Positions 1 to 6,608 of a stretch of DNA of 16,051 nt are shown here, piece by piece. Source of the stretch: JBHHYU01 sp046757725 (lineage in GTDB: Bacteria; Desulfobacterota; Binatia; UBA9968); contig JBHHYU010000070.1 in NCBI GenBank assembly GCA_046757725.1, positions 1 through 16,051 on the forward strand. Reading direction: 5' to 3'. How positions within the stretch are numbered: position 1 is the stretch's first letter; each line of letters starts with the position of its first letter. The notes beneath the pieces are model-generated. The model worked only from the letters and a program-made list of their open reading frames with translations. It did no database searches and had not been told where the DNA came from. The position numbers and the translations under genes were made by a program.

Positions 1-70
1 GGCTGAAACAGGTTCATCATCCATCCGAGTTCATTGCGGTAGAGGTCATTGATAGTGGATCTGTGGATCT

Positions 71-90
71 GGGGTCAGACTTCTATGACT
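71..90 (+). repeat. Left terminal inverted repeat of the transposase unit
   Basis: GGGGTCAGACTT at 71-82, continuing CTATGACT to 90. It matches the inverted copy ending at 1065 over 12 exact bases plus TAT. It sits directly after a tandem octamer (55-70) and contains the transposase stop codon. Confidence 0.8.
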
Positions 91-1009
91 CAACAATCTT
101 GCCAAGTCTTTCTATTTGGAGTACAAGCCGCCTGTCACATTGCATCCTCTCGTTTAGCCGTGCAACCAAAGTCCCGACTGTTGCCATGTCTCTTCCTAAG
201 TACGCTGCCACCTCTCCAAGTCTATAGCCCAACCTGCGCACTAACACGTACGCTACCATAGTCCGTCCCTTCGATACAGCCCAACTACGATCCGGTCCCC
301 TGAGCACTTTAACTTCGATCGCTAAGCCTTCAGATAGCTCTCTTATAACAGCCCGCAGAGGCCTTTTGACGGGTGATTTTTCCCCTTTTTCCACCTTTTG
401 TTGAACCCTATCCCCAAAACCCTCAACTCCTAAAAACCTCTGATCCTCTACCTCGTAGTAGGCTTCGTTATGTCCCTCTCCCAAACCGCCAAGAACAAAT
501 TCCCTGTAGGCTTCCTTTCCTCCTAAAAGTCTAAGTACTTTCGTGGGATCAAGTAGATCGGTCGGTTTGCCTTTCCAATACACTCTATGCCCACTGTAAC
601 GGTACTGCTCGGCTCTGTTTACTATCCTGGCCCGTACGGGGTTAAGATGAATGTAACGAATGAGCTCCAGCAGGTACTCGTCTCTCTGGCAGATAATAGC
701 TTTGTACCTGCCTTGAAATACGTGTCCGACCTTACGATGTCGGAGGTTAAAGTACTGACTGTAGGATTGCTGAAGTCCCTGCATGAATTTGCCCAAGAGC
801 TGATCGGAACTCTCTACCAACAGATGGACGTGATTGGGCATCAAGCAGTAGGCATGGACACAATAGTCATATTTTCTGCGGTACTTGGCCAGCCGTTCTA
901 GGTAGACCTGGTAGTCCTGATTGTCAAGGAAGGTTTTTTGCCTCTGGTTTCCTCGGACAATGACGTGGTAGAGAAGACCAGGGGCGAACAGTCGCGGACG
1001 GCGAGCCAT
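83..1009 (-). CDS. REP-associated tyrosine transposase (Y1_Tnp / IS200-like, RAYT)
   Basis: The product is a 308-residue single-strand DNA transposase of the Y1 HUH class. The N-terminal catalytic domain (about residues 5-150) shows the HUH motif His60-Val-His62 within MPNHVHLL. A candidate nucleophilic tyrosine, Tyr83, follows in QQSYSQYFN, and then the typical GHVFQGRY and YIHLNPVRA blocks. Residues about 215-300 form a second domain with the pattern of the DnaA C-terminal helix-turn-helix (VAYVLVRRLGYRLGEVAAYLGRD). This makes the protein longer than plain IS200 transposases but normal for the RAYT branch that carries such a tail. The frame is intact, so the gene may be active. There is no good ribosome binding site before the ATG, as is common for tightly restrained transposases. 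Inverted repeats flank the gene. Confidence 0.9.
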   Translation of the reverse strand: MARRPRLFAPGLLYHVIVRGNQRQKTFLDNQDYQVYLERLAKYRRKYDYCVHAYCLMPNHVHLLVESSDQLLGKFMQGLQQSYSQYFNLRHRKVGHVFQGRYKAIICQRDEYLLELIRYIHLNPVRARIVNRAEQYRYSGHRVYWKGKPTDLLDPTKVLRLLGGKEAYREFVLGGLGEGHNEAYYEVEDQRFLGVEGFGDRVQQKVEKGEKSPVKRPLRAVIRELSEGLAIEVKVLRGPDRSWAVSKGRTMVAYVLVRRLGYRLGEVAAYLGRDMATVGTLVARLNERMQCDRRLVLQIERLGKIVES

Positions 1010-1040
1010 CGGTAGATCTTGTAGTAGGAAAGCCCAAAAT

Positions 1041-1065
1041 AGTCAAGAGATAAAAGTCTGACCCC
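1041..1065 (-). repeat. Right terminal inverted repeat of the transposase unit
   Basis: Read on the minus strand from 1065 inward it begins GGGGTCAGACTTTTAT, the mirror partner of 71-86. It lies 32 to 56 bases upstream of the transposase ATG, so it could also carry regulatory signals for that gene. Confidence 0.8.
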
Positions 1066-1122
1066 TTACGCCTTTTACTTGGGCCAAAAAGTAATTGCAG
1101 AAAAACTTAGCCAGTGGGCATA

Positions 1123-1371
1123 TCACGCTACTCTGAGCTCGCGCACGGGAATTTTCAGTACCTCTTTGGGTTTCTTCTTGGAGCCGGCTACGCGTTCCAT
1201 GGCTTTGACAATCTTGGCCTTGAAGTATTGTTCCCCGCACACCTCGCAGACCCCGGTAGGGACATTCTTAATGACGGTTACCAAGTTCTCTCCCCACCTA
1301 TAATCGACGGTGATTTTCCGCTCAGACACTCTTCCGCCGCAGAAATGGCACTTATGATAGGCTCTGGACAT
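1123..1371 (-). CDS. Mini YgiT/MqsA-type zinc-finger protein, putative antitoxin
   Basis: This 82-residue protein has two CxxC knuckles, Cys8/Cys11 and Cys42/Cys45 (KCHFCGG and GVCEVCGE), the zinc-binding N-terminal fold of MqsA/YgiT antitoxins. It ends in a short lysine-rich stretch and a VPxxEL-like tail (KIPVREL). The helix-turn-helix half of full-length MqsA is absent, so it may not bind its own promoter alone. A GTG at 1377 would overlap the upstream stop codon, but that GTG lies inside the ribosome binding site (AAGGAGTGAAAATG). The ATG at 1371, five bases after AAGGAG, is therefore the better start. It follows the DUF4258 gene almost without a gap, giving toxin-first order as in mqsRA. 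The antitoxin role is inferred from family and order. Confidence 0.8.
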   Translation of the reverse strand: MSRAYHKCHFCGGRVSERKITVDYRWGENLVTVIKNVPTGVCEVCGEQYFKAKIVKAMERVAGSKKKPKEVLKIPVRELRVA

Positions 1372-1373
1372 TT

Positions 1374-1691
1374 TCACTCCTTCCGGCTCCTATAGTCCTC
1401 CGTCCATTTCTCTGAACGCTTGGATGGATCGTAAACAGTAATTATGAGGACCTCATCAGGATCTGCTTTAATGGCACATACAGTATGGATAGGTCTCCTC
1501 GCGGCAAACCCGAACACCAGGCAGCTCGGCCCGCGTGGATCATCAGGGTACTCTTCGATAATCTCACATTGGGTCAGAGCCTCTTCCAGTTCCATGACAG
1601 AGATTTGATCCGCTTGGCGTTCCCTTTCAGCGTGCTTCGAAAACTCATATTTCCCCGACCGGACAAGGTGCCGTATGGTTTGGCTATCCAC
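1374..1691 (-). CDS. DUF4258 family protein, putative toxin
   Basis: This 105-residue protein has the DUF4258 pattern: an N-terminal FSKHAERER motif (about 17-25), a central acidic EEYPDDPRGPSCLVFG segment (46-61), the RPIHTV strand (66-71) and a C-terminal TVYDPS...W block (85-96). Such proteins are often encoded next to YgiT-type zinc-finger proteins and are regarded as likely toxins. The toxic activity is not established here. The first in-frame start after the stop is GTG at 1691 and has no visible ribosome binding site. A strong promoter (1707-1734) would start transcription about nine bases upstream, so translation may begin from a very short leader. The pair lies between the transposase and the isochorismatase-family gene, on the same strand as both. 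Confidence 0.75.
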   Translation of the reverse strand: MDSQTIRHLVRSGKYEFSKHAERERQADQISVMELEEALTQCEIIEEYPDDPRGPSCLVFGFAARRPIHTVCAIKADPDEVLIITVYDPSKRSEKWTEDYRSRKE

Positions 1692-1706
1692 AACACGTAA
1701 ATATCT

Positions 1707-1734
1707 ATTTTAAGGGGACTCGCTGGTTTGTCAA
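1707..1734 (-). promoter_or_regulatory. Sigma-70-type promoter for the DUF4258/YgiT pair
   Basis: On the minus strand there is TTGACA (1734-1729), a 16-base spacer and TAAAAT (1712-1707). This is a full match at -35 and 5 of 6 at -10. The predicted transcription start is near 1700, leaving only about nine bases before the GTG start codon. Confidence 0.65.
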
Positions 1735-1765
1735 CACGAAGCGAGACCGCACGCACCGAACTTTG

Positions 1766-2482
1766 TTATAACCCCGGGGCGTAGAGGGTATCGGGGAGGC
1801 TCCCGATATATTCCAGTGCCTCGCGTAGGGAGATGACATCCGCGTATTTGGCATTCATGTCGAAGAGGTTGATTTTATGGGAAGCCTGGCCCCGGTCAAA
1901 GACACATTCTTCCACCACGGAGACCCGAAAGTTGTATGAAAAGGCGTCTATGACACTCGCCCGCACACAACCGCTCGTAGTGCAACCTGTGACCAGGACG
2001 CTGTCGGCGTGGACCTCATTGAGCATGCTCATAAGCGCGGTGCCAAAGAAAGCGCTCGGCTTCTGCTTGCGCACAATGACCTCCCCATCTTGCGGGGCAA
2101 TCTCCTCGACAATCTCATTTGTCTTAGACCATTCATTGCGGAGATCTTCGGTTGAACGCCGGTTTTTTCCCTGCCACCGCCCAACGGTTACAGCGCTCCC
2201 TTTTTCCTGGGCGGTCGTATAGAAGATCGGAAGATGCTTCTTCCGAGCGCCATCTAAAAGATCCCGAATGCGGTAAACTCCTTGCCAGCCCTCCTCACCA
2301 CAGCTATTACGGAAGCGCTCGACAGATTCAAGGATCGGTTCCGGACGGTCGCCCACGAAGTTGTAGTTCATGTCAATGACCAAGACCGCTGGACGCTGGC
2401 CAAATCCTGCCCGTTTCCCGTAGCCCGACTTAGCGAAGACCTCTTTATCCCGCTCCGTTAGGATGTCGTCCCAGATCGCCAT
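1766..2482 (-). CDS. Isochorismatase-family cysteine hydrolase (N-carbamoylsarcosine amidase-like)
   Basis: This 238-residue alpha/beta hydrolase shows all three catalytic residues of the family. They are Asp37 in VLVIDMNYNF, Lys139 in VRKQKPSAFFGT and Cys172 in VTGCTTSGCVRAS. The GCTTSGCVRAS block resembles N-carbamoylsarcosine amidase and related amidases (ureidoacrylate, maleamate, nicotinamide type) more than isochorismatase itself, so it probably cleaves a C-N amide or carbamoyl bond in the cytoplasm. The substrate cannot be told from sequence. An N-terminal extension of about 30 residues precedes the core, as in the amidase subgroup. A ribosome binding site GGGGAG lies six bases before the ATG. 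It follows the amidohydrolase gene by 50 bases on the same strand and is probably cotranscribed with it. Confidence 0.88.
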   Translation of the reverse strand: MAIWDDILTERDKEVFAKSGYGKRAGFGQRPAVLVIDMNYNFVGDRPEPILESVERFRNSCGEEGWQGVYRIRDLLDGARKKHLPIFYTTAQEKGSAVTVGRWQGKNRRSTEDLRNEWSKTNEIVEEIAPQDGEVIVRKQKPSAFFGTALMSMLNEVHADSVLVTGCTTSGCVRASVIDAFSYNFRVSVVEECVFDRGQASHKINLFDMNAKYADVISLREALEYIGSLPDTLYAPGL

Positions 2483-2532
2483 AGCGTTCTCCCCTTCGGT
2501 TTTTCTAATTTATCTTGTAGGAATGCCTTATT

Positions 2533-3660
2533 TCATCCATGGAATCCATACAGGCGAGACGAATTGGTCTCAAGAATATTCGCCTTTGCCGAGGCACTGA
2601 TATCGCTTCTCTCCTGTAAGGAGCGGGCGGCGAAGCGCTCGCGGTCTCCATGGGGCATGTCCGAGCCAAACACAATCTGTCCTTCGCCTACAAGGTCCAA
2701 AACCTGGGGCAGCAGGGCATCCTCGACCTCTGCGCTGAAGTAGAGATTTCCCCGCCGGACATACTGCATTGGTGGTAGGGCCTCTTGAGGGGCTGTTTGG
2801 GCGACAACGTTCGCTAGGTTCTTGCTTGAGTGGTCAAAGCGGTGTTTCAGCCGGTCAAGCACAAAGTGGATCCACAGGGAGCCGGCTTCGAGAAAGACAA
2901 CCTTGAGATTTGGGAAGCGGTCAAAAACGCCCCCGCTGATCATAGTGGTAAAGGCCATCAGAACGGGTACAAGAAAGGCGATGACTCCGGAAGGATAAAT
3001 GTGGGTAAACAGATTATTGAGCGAGGGGCAGGCCCATCCGACATGGACCGCCAGGGGAAGCCCCTCCGCGGCCACGGCTTCGTAAAAGGGAAAAAGCCTC
3101 GGGTGATCCAGCATTTGATCCCCGGCGGTTCCGAGAACCATTAAACCCACAGCACCTAACTGCTTTACCTCATGCACCGCACGCACTGCTCCGGGAATGT
3201 CGTCCAGATTAACGATCCCCACCCATTTAAGACGCTCATTACCCGACAATCTATCACCCAACCAGCGGTTGTAGGAGGAGGTTAGCGCGGTCACGAGGGA
3301 AGGATCAGCGCTCAAAGGATAAGCAAGAAACAGGGTTGGGTAAATAACCTGGACGGCAATATCTTCTTCATCCATGGCCCGAAGGCGTGCTTTAATGTCT
3401 GTGAGCTCCATGCTCTCCAGACTGTCGGACTTCCGCGCTGCATGCCTCGTCGGTTTCCCTTCAAAGCTCACCGGTGTCCCCAAATTATTGCACCCTCGGC
3501 CCACGCGACGGGGGAACAGCTGCTCTTCAATCATCCAGTAGGCCAGTCCGTCCTTCCCCACGACCTGCGGGCGTCGCGAACGAAACGCCGGGTCCAGATA
3601 TTGGTCGCTAAAAGTTGCTGGACTCTCTTCCAAGTGACCGTCTGCATCGATGACACGCAT
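2533..3660 (-). CDS. Amidohydrolase-2 (ACMSD-like) metal-dependent hydrolase or decarboxylase
   Basis: This 375-residue TIM-barrel enzyme belongs to the amidohydrolase-2 family. The N-terminal metal motif is DADGH (residues 5-9), with Asp7/His9 in place of the usual HxH. His206 (AVHVG) is the next metal ligand, FLEAG places Glu258 at the position often occupied in this family, and FGSDMPHGD supplies the catalytic Asp334. Members include decarboxylases of aromatic acids (ACMSD, gamma-resorcylate and 5-carboxyvanillate types) as well as hydrolases, so the reaction is unresolved. The ribosome binding site GGAGGT lies seven bases before the ATG. The gene is first in an operon with the isochorismatase-family gene. 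A clear promoter and a palindrome lie upstream at 3675-3721, suggesting substrate-responsive control. Confidence 0.85.
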   Translation of the reverse strand: MRVIDADGHLEESPATFSDQYLDPAFRSRRPQVVGKDGLAYWMIEEQLFPRRVGRGCNNLGTPVSFEGKPTRHAARKSDSLESMELTDIKARLRAMDEEDIAVQVIYPTLFLAYPLSADPSLVTALTSSYNRWLGDRLSGNERLKWVGIVNLDDIPGAVRAVHEVKQLGAVGLMVLGTAGDQMLDHPRLFPFYEAVAAEGLPLAVHVGWACPSLNNLFTHIYPSGVIAFLVPVLMAFTTMISGGVFDRFPNLKVVFLEAGSLWIHFVLDRLKHRFDHSSKNLANVVAQTAPQEALPPMQYVRRGNLYFSAEVEDALLPQVLDLVGEGQIVFGSDMPHGDRERFAARSLQERSDISASAKANILETNSSRLYGFHG

Positions 3661-3674
3661 GACGACTACCTCCC

Positions 3675-3698
3675 CTATAAGCTTAGGAATGCTTATAG
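3675..3698. promoter_or_regulatory. Perfect inverted repeat, candidate operator of the hydrolase operon
   Basis: CTATAAGC (3675-3682), eight bases (3683-3690) and GCTTATAG (3691-3698). The arms are exact reverse complements. The right arm contains the minus-strand -10 box and the left arm ends next to the ribosome binding site of the amidohydrolase gene. A dimeric repressor bound here would block transcription. No regulator gene is in the window. Confidence 0.55.
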
Positions 3699-3721
3699 CA
3701 AGGTCTTTCCGGTTGAGTCAA
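3692..3721 (-). promoter_or_regulatory. Sigma-70-type promoter of the amidohydrolase/isochorismatase-family operon
   Basis: On the minus strand there is TTGACT (3721-3716), an 18-base spacer and TATAAG (3697-3692). Each box matches the consensus at 5 of 6 positions. The predicted start is near 3685, inside the inverted repeat 3675-3698, about 25 bases before the amidohydrolase ATG. Confidence 0.6.
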
Positions 3722-3766
3722 TGGTACCCTTGCACGTCTGGTTTCTTTAATGCTAAGTAAAGATTG

Positions 3767-4780
3767 ATGCTGCGCGACCTCTATAACCGCCCAGTGAAGG
3801 ATCTTAGAATATCCGTCACGGACAGGTGCAATTACCGCTGCGGTTACTGCATGCCCTTCGACGAATATACATGGATCGATCGAGCAGAAATACTCTCTTT
3901 TGAAGAAATAGCAAGAATATCGCGTCTGTTCGTAAAAATGGGGGTTGAAAAGATCCGCTTGACCGGGGGAGAACCCCTGGTGCGGAACGGTATAGAAGAG
4001 CTGATCGGTCAATTATCCTGCATCGACGGGCTTGAGGATCTCTGTCTCACGACCAACGGTTCGTTGCTTGCAGAAAAGGCCCCTGCCCTTAAGGCTGCCG
4101 GCCTGAGAAGAATCAACGTCAGCGTCGACACGCTGGATCCCGAGAAGTTTAAACGGATCACCAAACGGGGCGATTTGGAGAAGGTCCGCGAGGGCCTCTT
4201 TGCAGCAAAGAGTCTTGGCCTTCATCCTGTCAAGCTCAACTCAGTGGTCGAACGCGGGGTCAATGACGACGATATAATTGGTTTGGTCGAATTCTCCAGG
4301 GAAAATGGGTTTGCCATCCGCTTTATCGAATACATGGATGTGGGCAATGCCAACAACTGGACATCGGAGAAACTGGTACCCAAACAGGAGATCCTGGCAA
4401 GAATCCATGCCCGGTTTCCCCTGAAAGAGATTGGCAGGGTCCAGGGAAGTGCGCCCTCCGTAGATTACGAATTCTTGGACGGTAGGGGGGATATCGGGGT
4501 AATCGCCTCGGTCACCGAGCCGTTTTGCTCGACCTGCACTCGGGCGCGAATTACGGCCGATGGGAAGTTAGTTACCTGTCTCTTCTCCCAGATAGGCCAT
4601 GACCTGAAAACTCTACTTCGGAACGGCTCACCAGATCAACCGCTCTTGAACATTATTCGTTCTGCTTGGCAAGACAGAAAAGACCGCTATTCCCAAGAAC
4701 GGCTCCAAGCCCTCCGCTCAGCGACGGGGTATGACCCAAAAAGCCAAAAGAAAATAGAGATGATTACCTTGGGAGGCTAG
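3767..4780 (+). CDS. moaA: GTP 3',8-cyclase (molybdenum cofactor biosynthesis protein A)
   Basis: MoaA is a radical-SAM enzyme that, with MoaC, turns GTP into cyclic pyranopterin monophosphate, the first step of molybdenum cofactor synthesis. This 337-residue protein has the N-terminal cluster motif Cys21/Cys25/Cys28 (TDRCNYRCGYC) and the SAM-binding LTGGEPL. The C-terminal second cluster has Cys254, Cys257 and Cys271 (FCSTC...VTC). It ends in Gly-Gly, as MoaA proteins do to complete the active site. The frame also allows a TTG at 3764, but the ATG at 3767 gives the usual MLRDxxxR beginning. The ribosome binding site is weak. The gene stands alone and diverges from the hydrolase operon. No other cofactor gene lies in the window. 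Confidence 0.93.
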   Translation: MLRDLYNRPVKDLRISVTDRCNYRCGYCMPFDEYTWIDRAEILSFEEIARISRLFVKMGVEKIRLTGGEPLVRNGIEELIGQLSCIDGLEDLCLTTNGSLLAEKAPALKAAGLRRINVSVDTLDPEKFKRITKRGDLEKVREGLFAAKSLGLHPVKLNSVVERGVNDDDIIGLVEFSRENGFAIRFIEYMDVGNANNWTSEKLVPKQEILARIHARFPLKEIGRVQGSAPSVDYEFLDGRGDIGVIASVTEPFCSTCTRARITADGKLVTCLFSQIGHDLKTLLRNGSPDQPLLNIIRSAWQDRKDRYSQERLQALRSATGYDPKSQKKIEMITLGG

Positions 4781-4881
4781 GTTGATCCGCTGTCGGGGAC
4801 CTATTCCAGCTCTTTCAGAACTGCCGATCCGCCCGTATCCCAAACCTTAGTCGGCTGTCATCTGGCGCTGCCATGTCCCTA

Positions 4882-4912
4882 CTGAGCAAATGAAGGGTGC
4901 CCGCTTGCTCAG
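4882..4912. terminator. Hairpin between convergent moaA and permease genes
   Basis: CTGAGCAA (4882-4889) and TTGCTCAG (4905-4912) are perfect 8-bp arms around a 15-base loop. The position between two converging genes suggests a terminator serving both directions. Neither side has a run of T, so it is not a classical intrinsic terminator. Confidence 0.4.
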
Positions 4913-4936
4913 ACAAATACCCGCACCTACTCTCTT

Positions 4937-5812
4937 TCACATTTCCGGGCCTTCTTGCGTTCCTGAGGTGGTGGGGCGCCAGCGGAGGACATAGCTCTCC
5001 ATCCAGTTAAGCAGGATATTGAGGATCATGACCACAAACATGAGAATCAAAATCACCAGGATGACGCCGGTGGTATTGTAGAGGTTCATGTAGAGCTGAA
5101 GTAAAAAGCCGAGACCGGAGCTGGCGGCAATAAACTCACCTACGATCGCTCCTACCAGAGAAAAGGGAACGCTGACCTTAAGCCCACTGATAATCCATGG
5201 CGATGCCCCTGGTAATACTACCTTTCGCATGATCTGGAGCTTCGTTGCTCCCATGATCCGGGCGATGTTGATTAGGTCAGGGTTTACCCCTCGGATCCCA
5301 GAGTAGGTGTTGATAAAGGTGAGAAAGAATACGATGGTCATGACCAGGATAACCTTGGACTCGATATCGATGCCAAACCATACGATGAAGAGCGGAGCAT
5401 AAGCAATCCGGGGGACTCCGTTAAAAGCCATAATATAGGGTTCCAGCACCTTGGCAATAGTCTCAAACTCTGCAAGCAAAAAACCTATAGAGATGCCGAT
5501 GGCGGCGCCGAAGACGTAGCCAATGACGGTGTTGAGCATCGTTCCCTTAAAGTGGATGAAGATCTCACCGCTTCTGGTAATCTCCCAGAATTGTTCGGCA
5601 ATCTTGGAGGGTGTGCTGACCCAATAGTCGTCAATGAGGGGAAAGAGGTTCGGTAGGCCTTGGGCAAGGAAGGAATGGGGAGATGCGCTCAGCTGCCATA
5701 CAGTCAGTACGGCTAGACCAAAGGCGAGACGGTAGAGCCCCAGGCGGAGCTGCTCGCGCTTGCGGGACTTTTTAGATTCGGTCTCTAAGAAAGTGCTATT
5801 GCCCTCAGCCAT
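4937..5812 (-). CDS. ABC transporter permease, NitT/TauT (SsuC/TauC-like) family
   Basis: This 291-residue inner-membrane permease of the binding-protein-dependent (BPD_transp_1) family begins with a charged cytoplasmic segment. Several hydrophobic helices follow, including about 29-42, 93-113 and 152-167. The EAA loop for docking the ATPase is visible as ARIMGATKLQIMRKVVLPGASP (split about 184-205), and the C-terminal helices include VILVILILMFVVMIL. Length and pattern match SsuC/TauC. The start codon lies within the end of the ATPase gene (8-base overlap, ATGGCTGA), with GAGGT five bases upstream, so translation is probably coupled. It is the last gene of the importer operon. The substrate is unknown: this family carries sulfonates, nitrate, pyrimidine precursors, aromatic acids and others. 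Confidence 0.9.
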   Translation of the reverse strand: MAEGNSTFLETESKKSRKREQLRLGLYRLAFGLAVLTVWQLSASPHSFLAQGLPNLFPLIDDYWVSTPSKIAEQFWEITRSGEIFIHFKGTMLNTVIGYVFGAAIGISIGFLLAEFETIAKVLEPYIMAFNGVPRIAYAPLFIVWFGIDIESKVILVMTIVFFLTFINTYSGIRGVNPDLINIARIMGATKLQIMRKVVLPGASPWIISGLKVSVPFSLVGAIVGEFIAASSGLGFLLQLYMNLYNTTGVILVILILMFVVMILNILLNWMESYVLRWRPTTSGTQEGPEM

Positions 5813-6593
5813 CTACGACCTCTTCCTTCTCCACCTCTTCGCGCAACTCTTCCCAGAGCTTATCATAGATGTCTCGAAACTCCTCTGAGCGGTGGATGTG
5901 AAAGACATCCCTAGGCCGTGGAATACGCACTTCGTTGATGCTCTTGATCCTCCCTGGACGGGCCGTCATCACGATCACGCGGTCGGCAAGCGAGATCGCC
6001 TCAACGAGATCGTGGGTGATGAAAATGAGGGTTTTTCTGGCCTCGGTCCAGAGCTGCAGGAGCTGGTTTTGTAAAGTAATACGGGTCTGTGCATCTAGGG
6101 GGCCGAACGGCTCATCCATGAGGAGCACCTGTGGGTCGTAGATCAGGGTACGGATGATGTTGGCCCGCTGGCGCATACCTCCGGAGAGTTCATGCGGGTA
6201 ATGATGCTCAAAGCCGGTCAGGCCCACCTGGCGAATAAAGCCACGTGCCCTCTCCTCTCCCTTGTCCTTGGTCTCACCTCGGAGTTCCAGTGGAAATGCT
6301 ACGTTTTTAAGAAGCGTGCGCCACGGTAGCAGGTTGTCTGCTTGGGTGACATAGCCAATGCGAGTGTTGATGCCGCTGCTCTTGGAGCCGTGGAAGAGGA
6401 TGTTCCCTTCCGATGGCGGCATGAGGCCGACAATGATGTTCAACAGGGTGGATTTACCACATCCACTAGGACCAACAACCGTCAGGAATTCTTTTTCATG
6501 AATATCCAGATCGATCTTGTCCACAGCGAGCACCCGGCTACCGTGGGAAAAAAAAGCCTTCCTAACCCCTTGTAATGACAGGATCGTTTCCAC
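5805..6593 (-). CDS. ABC transporter ATP-binding protein, NitT/TauT (SsuB/TauB-like) family
   Basis: This 262-residue nucleotide-binding subunit has every ABC motif in order: Walker A GPSGCGKST (41-49), Q-loop Gln84 in YVTQ, signature LSGGMRQR (136-143), Walker B VLLMDEP (156-162), D-loop PLDAQT and H-loop His194 in FITHDLVEA. The combination YVTQADNLLPWRT is typical of nitrate/taurine/sulfonate importers. The start is GTG at 6593, 15 bases after the binding-protein stop codon, with only a weak ribosome binding site, so it may rely on translation from upstream. It overlaps the permease gene by eight bases. It powers import through the neighbouring permease. Confidence 0.92.
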   Translation of the reverse strand: METILSLQGVRKAFFSHGSRVLAVDKIDLDIHEKEFLTVVGPSGCGKSTLLNIIVGLMPPSEGNILFHGSKSSGINTRIGYVTQADNLLPWRTLLKNVAFPLELRGETKDKGEERARGFIRQVGLTGFEHHYPHELSGGMRQRANIIRTLIYDPQVLLMDEPFGPLDAQTRITLQNQLLQLWTEARKTLIFITHDLVEAISLADRVIVMTARPGRIKSINEVRIPRPRDVFHIHRSEEFRDIYDKLWEELREEVEKEEVVDG

Positions 6594-6608
6594 TACACCG
6601 CTGAAAAT

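Larger units (their letters stand above)
71..1065. mobile_element. RAYT-type single-gene mobile unit with terminal inverted repeats
   Basis: The left end reads GGGGTCAGACTT at 71-82. The reverse complement of the same 12 bases lies at 1054-1065, and the similarity continues as TAT after one mismatch (left 84-86, right 1050-1052). The 12-mer was not seen elsewhere in the window. The only gene between the ends is the tyrosine transposase on the minus strand. The transposase stop codon (83-85) falls just inside the left end, so end and gene are tightly packed. No target-site duplication was found. Transposases of the REP-associated family are usually single-copy genes that act on flanking short palindromes. 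Whether this unit moves as a whole, or the ends are only its recognition sequences, is not shown by the sequence. Confidence 0.7.

Noticed and set aside
587..901. Plus-strand open frame of 104 codons inside the transposase gene
   Set aside because: It is antisense to the HUH catalytic domain of an intact transposase and has no independent support.
1372..1377. GTG at 1377 as the start of the zinc-finger protein
   Set aside because: The GTG is part of the AAGGAG-TG ribosome binding segment itself. The ATG at 1371 is correctly spaced.
3661..3766. Molybdenum-cofactor riboswitch upstream of moaA
   Set aside because: The gap is only about 100 bases, is occupied by the divergent promoter and palindrome, and shows none of the extended helices expected of that riboswitch.
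3683..4012. Minus-strand open frame of 109 codons crossing the moaA start
   Set aside because: It covers the radical-SAM coding region and the hydrolase promoter, and its translation shows no family pattern.
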